NCBI GenBank assembly: GCA_022736495.1
Contig: DZCR01000122.1
Location: 4,933 to 10,140, forward strand
Reading direction: 5' to 3'
DNA: 5,208 nt
DNA from: Desulfobacca acetoxidans
GTDB taxonomy: Bacteria; Desulfobacterota; Desulfobaccia; Desulfobaccales; 0-14-0-80-60-11
In this document: positions 1 through 5,208 of the stretch, piece by piece
How positions within the stretch are numbered: the stretch's first letter is position 1
How the letters are laid out: each line of letters opens with the position of its first letter
Notes under the pieces: model-generated
Seen by the model: the letters and a program-made list of their open reading frames with translations, nothing else
What the model was told of the DNA's origin: nothing
The model's database searches: none
Position numbers and translations under genes: made by a program

Positions 1-1157
1 TTCTGGTTGATGATGAAGATCGGGAGAACGAGGGCGACCTCTGTATGGCCGCCGAGGCGGTGACCCCCGAGGCCATCAATTTCATGGCCCGATATGGCCG
101 GGGCCTGATCTGTCTGACCCTCAGCCCCGATCTGGTCGATAAGCTGCAACTGCCGATGATGGTGACGGACAACCAGTCGCCCTACGGCACCGGTTTTACC
201 ATCAGCATCGAGGCCCGAACCGGGGTGTCAACCGGCATCTCGGCGGCAGATCGAGCCCGCACCATCCAGGCAGCGGTTGCCCCTGATGTCAAACCCTATG
301 ACATTATCAGTCCCGGCCATATATTCCCGCTGCGGGCACGGGCGGGCGGGGTATTGGTGCGTCTCGGTCAGACAGAAGGCTCCGTTGATCTGGCGCGCCT
401 GGCAGGGTGCCGGACGGCCGGGGTTATCTGTGAGATTATGAATGATGACGGCACGATGTCAAGGATGCCTGATCTGGAAAAATTTGCAGCCGATCATGAC
501 CTGAAGATAGCAACGATCGCCGATCTGGTCGCCTATCGTCTGCGCAAAGATCTTCTCGTGCATCGCGCGGCTGAGGCCCGGGTTCCCACCGAACATGCCG
601 GTGAATTCAAGGCCGTGGTCTATCGCAATGATGTTGATAATCTTGAGCATGTGGCCCTGGTTAAAGGGCAGATTGATCCCGAGAAGAAGGTGCTGGTGCG
701 GGTTCATTCCGAATGCCTCACCGGTGATGTCTTTGGTTCGGCCCGTTGCGACTGCGGTGAGCAGTTATATGCGGCCATGCGGATGATTGATCAGGAAGGG
801 ACTGGAATCCTTCTCTATATGCGGCAGGAGGGGCGTGGCATAGGCCTTGTCAATAAATTGAGGGCCTACACCCTTCAGGATGAAGAGGGGATGGATACCG
901 TAGAGGCCAACATCCATCTGGGGTTCAAGGCCGATCTGCGGGATTACGGTATCGGTGCCCAGATCCTCCGTGATCTTGGGGTGCGGAAGATGAGCCTGTT
1001 GACCAATAATCCCAAAAAAATTATCGGTCTTGAGGGGTATGGCATTGAGGTCGTGGATCGCTTTCCCATCGAGATGGCGGCCAGTGATGAGAACAAGGGC
1101 TATCTGCAATGCAAGCGTGATCGCATGGGACATCTGATCGAAGTGGACGATGAGTAA
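1..1157 (+). CDS. ribBA: Bifunctional 3,4-dihydroxy-2-butanone-4-phosphate synthase / GTP cyclohydrolase II, 5'-partial
   Basis: Makes both riboflavin precursors in the cytoplasm: the RibB half converts ribulose 5-phosphate to dihydroxybutanone phosphate plus formate, and the RibA half opens GTP to a diaminopyrimidine. The reading frame is open from base 3, before the first ATG at 45, and encodes the RibB acidic motif [10 protein letters not shown] at 9-38. The true start therefore lies outside the window, with roughly 20-30 residues missing judging from the family. Further RibB signatures are [13 protein letters not shown] and the NDDGTM segment near 440-460. The RibA half starts near 600. 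It shows the zinc cysteines of HSEC...CDC (codons 714, 747, 753), the GTP-binding RQEGRGIGL (822-848), RDYG with the conserved Tyr, and LLTNNPKK. Both halves look intact to the TAA at 1155. One oddity: the GHTE motif of RibB, whose His is a metal ligand in E. coli RibB, reads GQTE here (codon 369-371). ribH follows after 71 nt. Confidence 0.96.
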   Translation, partial: LVDDEDRENEGDLCMAAEAVTPEAINFMARYGRGLICLTLSPDLVDKLQLPMMVTDNQSPYGTGFTISIEARTGVSTGISAADRARTIQAAVAPDVKPYDIISPGHIFPLRARAGGVLVRLGQTEGSVDLARLAGCRTAGVICEIMNDDGTMSRMPDLEKFAADHDLKIATIADLVAYRLRKDLLVHRAAEARVPTEHAGEFKAVVYRNDVDNLEHVALVKGQIDPEKKVLVRVHSECLTGDVFGSARCDCGEQLYAAMRMIDQEGTGILLYMRQEGRGIGLVNKLRAYTLQDEEGMDTVEANIHLGFKADLRDYGIGAQILRDLGVRKMSLLTNNPKKIIGLEGYGIEVVDRFPIEMAASDENKGYLQCKRDRMGHLIEVDDE

Positions 1158-1214
1158 CAGGGCTGAAATGAGGGGATTGGTTTCTTGTCCCGAGACTATA
1201 TATTTTAACGAATC

Positions 1215-1222
1215 AAGGTGAT
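1215..1222 (+). promoter_or_regulatory. Ribosome binding site of ribH
   Basis: AAGGTGAT lies 6 nt before the ATG at 1229 and its GGTGAT part matches the 3' end of 16S rRNA. It selects the ATG at 1229 over the second in-frame ATG at 1238 (Met4). Confidence 0.7.
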
Positions 1223-1228
1223 AGTGCT

Positions 1229-1696
1229 ATGGCAAATATGATTGAGGGAAATCTGAAGGCGGATGGAAAAAAATTCGCGATTATTGTGGCTCGGTTTAAT
1301 TCATTTATCTCCGAGAAATTGCTGGAAGGCGCTCTTGATACCTTGATCCGCTCCGGGGCCCTGGATGAAGATATTGATGTCGCTCGTGTGCCCGGCGCCT
1401 TTGAGATCCCCCTGATTGCCAAGAAGATGGCCGCTTCACAGAAATATGATGCCGTGATCTGTCTGGGGGTGGTGATTCGCGGGGCCACACCTCATTTTGA
1501 TGTGGTGGTCAATGAAGTCTCCAAGGGCTCGGCTCAGGTGGGTCTGGAAACTGGGGTGCCCGTTCTTTTTGGGGTGCTGACCACCGAAACCATTGAACAG
1601 GCCATCGAGCGTTCCGGCACCAAGGCTGGAAACAAAGGGGCTGAGGTTGCGGTTGCCGCCATTGAAATGGCCAATCTGCTTGTGAACCTGCAATAA
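1229..1696 (+). CDS. ribH: 6,7-dimethyl-8-ribityllumazine synthase
   Basis: Condenses 3,4-dihydroxy-2-butanone 4-phosphate with 5-amino-6-ribitylamino-uracil to give lumazine, the penultimate step to riboflavin. At 155 residues it has the normal family length and is complete. Visible landmarks are the substrate-binding ARFN (21-24), the VPGAFEIP turn (54-61), [12 protein letters not shown] (80-91) with the expected catalytic His89, the [12 protein letters not shown] strand (109-120) and [11 protein letters not shown] (127-137) with the conserved Arg128. Members of this family form pentamers or 60-subunit icosahedral shells; which one applies here cannot be read from the sequence. It lies 71 nt after ribBA and 23 nt before nusB, in the common rib-nusB order, so co-transcription is likely. 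Confidence 0.97.
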   Translation: MANMIEGNLKADGKKFAIIVARFNSFISEKLLEGALDTLIRSGALDEDIDVARVPGAFEIPLIAKKMAASQKYDAVICLGVVIRGATPHFDVVVNEVSKGSAQVGLETGVPVLFGVLTTETIEQAIERSGTKAGNKGAEVAVAAIEMANLLVNLQ

Positions 1697-1719
1697 AGGC
1701 TGTTTGCTGAAGAGAAAAT

Positions 1720-2211
1720 ATGGGAATTCGTCGAAAATCTCGTGAGACTGCCATGCAGTTTCTTTTTCAGGAAGAGTTTTTTCCTGAAGGTGTCAAGTCT
1801 CTTCAGCTTCAGGGCGATCTTGATGCCCGTTTTGAGCGGTTTTGCGCCCTGTATCCGGTTCAGAAGTTGGCCATTCCTTATACCCTGGAACTGTTGCGGG
1901 GGACGCTGCAGCAGCTTGAAAGGATCGACGCGCTCATCAGGGACAGCGCAAGTAACTGGCGGCTGGAGCGTATTGCCTTGACCGACCGTAATCTCCTGCG
2001 GATTGCGGTGTACGAGATGCTCTTCAGCGAAGATGCCCCTGATCAGGTAGTCATCAATGAGGCGGTCGAGATCGCTAAGCGTTATGGGACGGAAGAATCT
2101 CCGCCCTTTATCAACGGCGTCCTTGATGCCGTGCGGGTGGTGATTCGTGATGGTGGCAAAATCGTGGCGACGGAAAGCAAGCCACCCGTTGATCCGGTTG
2201 TCAAAATCTAA
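1720..2211 (+). CDS. nusB: Transcription antitermination factor NusB
   Basis: All-helical RNA-binding protein that with NusE (ribosomal protein S10) binds boxA RNA and supports antitermination and maturation of rRNA transcripts. At 163 residues it is a little longer than many NusB proteins, mainly through a charged, Pro-containing C-terminal tail after about residue 143. Family marks are the N-terminal basic helix RRKSRETAMQFLFQ (4-17), a segment with NW (79-80), the DRNLLRIAVYEM helix (89-100), VINEAVEIAKRYG (111-123) and FINGVLDAV (130-138). A purine-rich but weak Shine-Dalgarno stretch (GAAGAGA, about 1709-1715) precedes the ATG. The position directly behind ribH is a widespread arrangement. 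The stop codon is in the same frame as the next gene, 18 nt before its ATG. Confidence 0.95.
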   Translation: MGIRRKSRETAMQFLFQEEFFPEGVKSLQLQGDLDARFERFCALYPVQKLAIPYTLELLRGTLQQLERIDALIRDSASNWRLERIALTDRNLLRIAVYEMLFSEDAPDQVVINEAVEIAKRYGTEESPPFINGVLDAVRVVIRDGGKIVATESKPPVDPVVKI

Positions 2212-2229
2212 CCCGCCCTGATCTGTCCC

Positions 2230-4347
2230 ATGGAACAAGGATCAATCAAGACCAAACCGGGATTGAAGCAGGAGGCGGTGGCTGTTTTCGGGATTTTTCT
2301 GGCCTGTTTTCTCTTTCTCAGCCTGTTGTCTCTCTCCTTGTCAACCGGTGCCAACTGGGGCGGGGCTTTAGGGCAGATTGTCGCCCAGTTTCTCGTCGGA
2401 TTCACCGGTGTCGGGGCCTATCTTCTGGCCTCCCTTCTCCTCTTTATTTCCTTCCTTTTCTTTGGGCCGCGCATGGCCTTTGACCGGCTGCCCCAGATAA
2501 CGGCGGGGTTGACCGGCGCCGTTATCGCGGCCTGCGGGCTTCTCTCTTCCCTGACCCTGCAAGGCCTGGTAAGTGTTGAGGCTGGTGGATTTTTGGGAAA
2601 GACGGTTCTTGGGATTCTCCGTGCTGTGGTGGGTGGGCCAGGGGCGGTTCTTTTTCTCATGCTGATTTTTATAGTTTCCCTTATGCTCTCCATCCGTTTT
2701 TCCCCCTATGGACTGGCCTCATTTTCCTGGGGCGGGGTAAAAAAGATGAGAGCCAGGCGGGAGGGGAGAATGGGGGAACGTCGCCCGACTGGTGTTCAGG
2801 CCCCTGTCTTTGAGCCTCGCCTGATAAAAAAAGAAGGGGGAGTGATTGAGATTGCACCTCCTCTGGTCAGCGGAGTCCCAGTGGTCAAAGAGCTGCCGGT
2901 TGCAACCGATAATCAGCAGGATAATGATTTTTCTCTGCATCCCGTAAAGCGCGGACCGTGGAATTTGCCGCCTTTATCGCTGCTCGAAAAGGCTGATTTG
3001 ATCCAGCCTAAAGTGGATCATGAAGAGTATTACAAGGTCTCGAAACAACTGGAACAAAAGCTGGTCAACTTTGGCGTCTCCGGCAAGGTGATCGGCATCT
3101 CGCCGGGGCCGGTGGTGACGACCTATGAGTATGCCCCTGCCGCTGGGATCAAGATTAACAAGATCGTCTCCCTGGCCGACGATCTGGCCTTAGGGCTCAA
3201 GGCCCAATCGGTGCGGGTTGTGGGGTCGGTTCCGGGCAAGGCGGCGCTTGGTATCGAGATACCGAATAAAGATCGGCAGGTCGTTTATATTCGTGATCTG
3301 CTGACCACTGAAAAATACCGGTCTTCGGTGGCCAAGCTCTCTATTGCTCTGGGCCTTGATGTGGTTGGCAATCCGGTTATTGCCGATCTCGCCAAGATGC
3401 CGCATCTGTTGATTGCCGGGGCCACCGGTGCAGGCAAGAGCGTTGCCATCAACACCATTATCTCTTCGCTTTTATACAACGCCACCCCGGAAGAGGTGCG
3501 GTTGCTGATGATCGATCCCAAGCGGATCGAATTGTCCGGTTATGAAGGGATTCCGCATCTTCTCCATCCGGTTGTGGTTGAACCAAAACTGGCTTCTCGA
3601 GCCTTGCAGTGGGCGGTCCGGGAGATGGAGCGGCGTTACCGGCTTCTGGAAGAGGCCAAGGTGAAAAACTTTGATTCCTATAACGAAACTGCCGCTGAGA
3701 AGATACCTTATATAGTAATTATCGTTGACGAGCTGGCCGATCTGATGATGGTCGCGTCAAAAGACGTGGAGGCCTGCATCGCTCGTTTGGCCCAGATGGC
3801 CAGGGCTTCGGGGATGCACCTGATCCTCGCGACCCAGCGTCCTTCCGTTGATGTCTTGACCGGTCTGATCAAGGCCAATTTTCCCACCCGGATCTCCTTT
3901 AAGGTCGCATCCAAAATAGATTCACGGACGATTATCGACAGCTCGGGGGCGGAACATCTGCTGGGCGCCGGGGATATGTTGTATCTGGCCTCGGGTAAAT
4001 CCGTGCAACGGATTCATGGGGCTTATATTTCCGAGTCGGAGACCTCTCGGATTGTGGAGTTCTTGCAAGAACAAGGGAGCGCCAGCTATGACGATTCCGT
4101 GGTGGCCGAGGTCGAGGAAGAGGGAGACGCTGTCGGTCAGGATGATGAAAACGCTGACGAGCGGTACGATGAAGCCGTTGCCATCGTTTGTGAATCAGGG
4201 CAGGCCTCCATTTCCATGGTCCAGCGTCGTTTGCGGATTGGCTATAATCGCGCGGCGCGGTTGATAGAACTTATGGAAAAAGAGGGCATCGTTGGCCCTG
4301 CTGATGGCGCCAAACCCCGCGAAGTCCTGGCCAGGAAATCATATTGA
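2230..4347 (+). CDS. ftsK: FtsK/SpoIIIE family DNA translocase
   Basis: Septum-anchored, ATP-driven double-stranded DNA pump that clears and aligns chromosome ends at division. The 705 residues read, in order: four hydrophobic membrane segments (about 16-38, 52-79, 90-112, 135-155); a basic stretch after the last one (KKMRARREGR, from 171); a short linker to about 255; the alpha domain (about 260-380); and the RecA-like motor. The motor has Walker A GATGAGKS at 397-404, Walker B ending at Asp500-Glu501 within IVDELADLMM, and ATQRP at 534-538. An acidic linker (about 617-650) leads to a C-terminal winged-helix gamma domain with QRRLRIGYNRAARL (665-678), the part that reads polar DNA sequences in this family. 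Length resembles SpoIIIE rather than E. coli FtsK, which has a very long linker. No Shine-Dalgarno precedes the ATG, so translation may be coupled to nusB. The exact start is less certain than the identity. Confidence 0.95.
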   Translation: MEQGSIKTKPGLKQEAVAVFGIFLACFLFLSLLSLSLSTGANWGGALGQIVAQFLVGFTGVGAYLLASLLLFISFLFFGPRMAFDRLPQITAGLTGAVIAACGLLSSLTLQGLVSVEAGGFLGKTVLGILRAVVGGPGAVLFLMLIFIVSLMLSIRFSPYGLASFSWGGVKKMRARREGRMGERRPTGVQAPVFEPRLIKKEGGVIEIAPPLVSGVPVVKELPVATDNQQDNDFSLHPVKRGPWNLPPLSLLEKADLIQPKVDHEEYYKVSKQLEQKLVNFGVSGKVIGISPGPVVTTYEYAPAAGIKINKIVSLADDLALGLKAQSVRVVGSVPGKAALGIEIPNKDRQVVYIRDLLTTEKYRSSVAKLSIALGLDVVGNPVIADLAKMPHLLIAGATGAGKSVAINTIISSLLYNATPEEVRLLMIDPKRIELSGYEGIPHLLHPVVVEPKLASRALQWAVREMERRYRLLEEAKVKNFDSYNETAAEKIPYIVIIVDELADLMMVASKDVEACIARLAQMARASGMHLILATQRPSVDVLTGLIKANFPTRISFKVASKIDSRTIIDSSGAEHLLGAGDMLYLASGKSVQRIHGAYISESETSRIVEFLQEQGSASYDDSVVAEVEEEGDAVGQDDENADERYDEAVAIVCESGQASISMVQRRLRIGYNRAARLIELMEKEGIVGPADGAKPREVLARKSY

Positions 4348-4377
4348 ATATGGACGGGAAAACAGCGATAAATTTTC

Positions 4378-4406
4378 TTGACAATTATTTGGCAACAAAC
4401 TATAAC
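4378..4406 (+). promoter_or_regulatory. Predicted sigma70-type promoter for aprBA
   Basis: A perfect -35 hexamer TTGACA (4378-4383) is followed after exactly 17 bp by TATAAC (4401-4406), five of six matches to the -10 consensus. Transcription would begin near 4411-4416, leaving a leader of about 205-210 nt before aprB. Such a near-consensus core fits the high expression expected of a dissimilatory APS reductase. The start site is inferred, not observed. Confidence 0.75.
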
Positions 4407-4418
4407 GTAAACTCTGTA

Positions 4419-4440
4419 AAAATGAGTGAGCGTTCATTTT
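4419..4440 (+). promoter_or_regulatory. Operator-like palindrome / hairpin at the start of the aprBA transcript
   Basis: AAAATGA (4419-4425) and TCATTTT (4434-4440) form perfect 7-base arms around an 8-base centre. A second overlapping dyad, TGAGC/GTTCA (4427-4436), resembles the TGA...TCA half-sites of TetR-family operators. It lies only a few bases downstream of the predicted start site, where a bound repressor could block transcription. As RNA it would form an AU-rich stem-loop at the 5' end. Protein binding is inference only. Confidence 0.35.
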
Positions 4441-4567
4441 GTTGAGCCTCGCTCTTGCTGTATGATAAATTTTGATATTTTAAGTAGTTAGGTTTTTTGT
4501 AAGCTGCCTGAAGGGCTTGGGTTCAGAGGGTGGTAAAAGTAGTGTTTTAAGGTGTAGTGGTTAAAGT

Positions 4568-4589
4568 TGGCCCAGTCTGTTCTGGGTCG
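4568..4589 (+). other. Hairpin shortly upstream of the aprB ribosome binding site
   Basis: An 8-bp stem (4568-4575 with 4582-4589, core CCCAG/CTGGG, two G-U pairs) closes a 6-nt loop TCTGTT. It is followed by an unpaired A-rich run (4591-4605) and then the Shine-Dalgarno. There is no T-run, so it is not a terminator. It is more likely to stabilise the mRNA or keep the initiation region open. Confidence 0.5.
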
Positions 4590-4607
4590 CAAAAGTAAAA
4601 ATAAACT

Positions 4608-4615
4608 GAGGAGGT
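4608..4615 (+). promoter_or_regulatory. Very strong ribosome binding site of aprB
   Basis: GAGGAGGT is an extended match to the anti-Shine-Dalgarno, 6 nt before the ATG at 4622, with an A-rich stretch upstream. It is the best ribosome binding site in the window and fits strong expression. Confidence 0.9.
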
Positions 4616-4621
4616 AGTTTT

Positions 4622-5041
4622 ATGCCAAGTTATGTAGATCCTTCCAAGTGCGACGGTTGTAAGGGTGGCGACAAAACAGCTTGTATGTACATTTGTCCCA
4701 ACGACCTGATGGTGCTTAACAAAGAGGAAATGCGTGCCTACAACCAGGAGCCCGATGCTTGTTGGGAGTGCTATTCTTGTGTGAAGATTTGTCCACAAGG
4801 CGCAATCTTTGTTCGCGGTTATGACGACTTCGTACCTATGGGTGGTCAGGTTCATCCAATGCGCTCTGCTGCTGACATTATGTGGACCGTTAAGTTCCGT
4901 AATGGTAACGTTAAGCGTTTCAAATTCCCAGTTCGTACCACCTCTGAAGGTGCTGCCAATGCATACCTTGATGTAAAGGGTGCTAATTTGGATGACGAGT
5001 GTCTGGTTCTTGAGTCAGCCCTGCCAACCCCCAAGAAATAA
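4622..5041 (+). CDS. aprB: Adenylylsulfate (APS) reductase, beta (iron-sulfur) subunit
   Basis: Electron-transfer subunit of the cytoplasmic APS reductase, which reduces APS to AMP and sulfite in sulfate respiration and can run in reverse in sulfur oxidation or disproportionation. The 139 residues begin with a ferredoxin-like fold carrying two [4Fe-4S] sites: Cys10, Cys13, Cys21, Cys25 and Cys47, Cys50, Cys53, Cys57, the last in a CPQG turn. The spacing between Cys13 and Cys21 is enlarged, as usual for AprB. Trp48 sits next to a cluster ligand, at the place where the Archaeoglobus enzyme has a Trp proposed to pass electrons to FAD. The rest (from about 62) is the sheet and extended tail that wraps the alpha subunit. 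All six Arg codons are CGT or CGC, unlike the CGG-rich upstream genes, which suggests high expression. In sulfate reducers electrons are thought to come from the QmoABC complex; no qmo gene is in view. Confidence 0.96.
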   Translation: MPSYVDPSKCDGCKGGDKTACMYICPNDLMVLNKEEMRAYNQEPDACWECYSCVKICPQGAIFVRGYDDFVPMGGQVHPMRSAADIMWTVKFRNGNVKRFKFPVRTTSEGAANAYLDVKGANLDDECLVLESALPTPKK

Positions 5042-5067
5042 TTCTGGCTCGTAACTTGAGAAGAATT
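5040..5067 (+). other. Hairpin between aprB and aprA
   Basis: AATTCT (5040-5045, overlapping the aprB stop codon) pairs with AGAATT (5062-5067), and CTC (5048-5050) pairs inside it with GAG (5058-5060) across a small internal loop. There is no T-run, so termination is unlikely. Such stems can protect the upstream cistron or adjust subunit ratio; that role is inference. Confidence 0.4.
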
Positions 5068-5089
5068 GCAAATAAACTCTTTTAATATT

Positions 5090-5094
5090 AGGAG
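5090..5094 (+). promoter_or_regulatory. Ribosome binding site of aprA
   Basis: AGGAG, 8 nt before the ATG at 5103, fixes the start of aprA. It is shorter than the aprB site. Confidence 0.8.
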
Positions 5095-5102
5095 ATTTTA
5101 AT

Positions 5103-5208
5103 ATGGCATTACCAAATAAACCAAACGGTGAAATTGCTGCCGTGGTAAATCCTGAGATCGTTGAGCATGATGTTGATTGTCTCATCGTTGGTGGCGGTAT
5201 GGCTGCCT
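5103..5208 (+). CDS. aprA: Adenylylsulfate (APS) reductase, alpha (FAD) subunit, 3'-partial
   Basis: Catalytic flavoprotein subunit that binds APS next to FAD and exchanges electrons with the AprB clusters. Only the first 35 codons lie inside the window. They show the short N-terminal extension starting MALPNKPNGE, then the first beta strand and glycine-rich loop of the FAD-binding Rossmann fold, DVDCLIVGGGMAA (residues 23-35). It starts 61 nt after the aprB stop with its own ribosome binding site and no visible promoter, so it should share the aprB transcript. Identity rests on this N-terminus together with the aprB neighbour; the active site is beyond the edge. Confidence 0.93.
   Translation, partial: MALPNKPNGEIAAVVNPEIVEHDVDCLIVGGGMAA

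Larger units (their letters stand above)
4348..4621 (+). other. Gene-free control region between ftsK and aprB
   Basis: This 274-bp AT-rich stretch has no credible coding sequence. It contains the aprBA promoter, an operator-like palindrome, two or more leader hairpins and the aprB ribosome binding site, each listed separately. No GC-rich stem followed by a T-run is visible after the ftsK stop, so some read-through from the upstream operon is possible. The T-run at 4493-4498 has no stable stem directly before it. Confidence 0.8.
4413..4621 (+). promoter_or_regulatory. Predicted long 5' leader of aprBA mRNA
   Basis: The leader would run about 209 nt from the predicted start site to the aprB ATG. 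Small stems visible are 4419-4440 (7 bp), GAGC/GCTC at 4444-4454, CTGAA/TTCAG at 4508-4526 and the stronger one at 4568-4589. GAGCG in the loop of the first stem (4428-4432) could instead pair with CGCTC at 4450-4454, so two alternative 5' folds are possible. I do not recognise any known riboswitch class in it. Confidence 0.4.

Noticed and set aside
1172..1199. Weak stems (GGGA/TCCC and GTTTC/GAGAC) in the ribBA-ribH gap
   Set aside because: Four to five pairs with large loops; nothing resembling an FMN riboswitch, which would be expected upstream of the operon outside the window.
1177..1204. Possible internal promoter before ribH (TTGGTT, 16 bp, TATATT)
   Set aside because: The -35 matches only three of six consensus bases and the gap fits a simple operon spacer; not supportable from sequence alone.
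1534..2238. Long open frame on the minus strand opposite ribH and nusB (234 codons)
   Set aside because: It is the antisense shadow of two clearly recognised genes, shows no recognisable protein family and has no supporting start signals.
2270..2280. AGGAGG followed by in-frame GTG at 2278 as an alternative ftsK start
   Set aside because: Only 2 nt separate the motif from the GTG, too close for initiation, and starting there would cut into the residues preceding the first membrane segment.
4422..4445. Seven-codon leader ORF (MSERSFC) just after the predicted start site, ending in Cys
   Set aside because: Tempting as a cysteine-sensing leader peptide, but there is no Shine-Dalgarno, the ORF is within the length expected by chance, and a single Cys codon is not an attenuator signature.
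4462..4491. Nine-codon ORF (MINFDILSS) in the leader
   Set aside because: No ribosome binding site and no recognisable content; chance ORF in AT-rich DNA.
4474..4498. T-run at 4493-4498 as an intrinsic terminator or attenuator
   Set aside because: The sequence immediately before it is AT-rich and forms no stable GC-containing stem.
4478..4551. Repeated TTTTAAG heptamer (4478-4484 and 4545-4551) and loose AGTAGT-like repeats in the leader
   Set aside because: Low-complexity T/G-rich sequence; two short copies 67 bp apart are expected by chance.

Overview
The window is ordinary, well-packed bacterial chromosome with every recognisable gene on the + strand. Two transcription blocks can be read. 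Block 1 (1-4347) is the tail of a riboflavin operon running into two housekeeping genes: ribBA (5' end cut off by the window edge), ribH, nusB, and a SpoIIIE/FtsK-type DNA translocase gene. Block 2 (about 4378-5208) is a separate promoter and a leader of about 200 nt, followed by aprB and the first 35 codons of aprA, the two subunits of dissimilatory adenylylsulfate (APS) reductase.

The aprBA pair points to an organism with dissimilatory sulfur metabolism. A sulfate-reducing or sulfur-disproportionating member of the Desulfobacterota, perhaps near Desulfobulbales, is my best inference from the general look of the RibBA, NusB and AprB proteins. A sulfur oxidiser that runs the enzyme in reverse cannot be excluded from this sequence alone.

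RibBA supplies both branch precursors of riboflavin: 3,4-dihydroxy-2-butanone 4-phosphate, and the pyrimidine from GTP. RibH condenses the butanone phosphate with the pyrimidine to make lumazine. NusB is the antitermination factor that often follows ribH. The translocase handles chromosome segregation at the division septum. APS reductase converts APS to AMP and sulfite with electrons delivered through AprB's two [4Fe-4S] clusters to the FAD of AprA. AprA depends on a flavin, but nothing else here links the two blocks.

The only gene-free stretch of note is 4348-4621 (274 bp). It is AT-rich and holds a near-consensus sigma70-type promoter, an operator-like palindrome at the start of the transcript, a hairpin just before the ribosome binding site, and a very strong Shine-Dalgarno sequence. 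No tRNA, rRNA, CRISPR array, mobile element or attachment site was seen. I did not find an undescribed system. The best leads are the aprBA control region, a His-to-Gln change at a metal-ligand position of RibBA, and the unusual start context of the ftsK gene.
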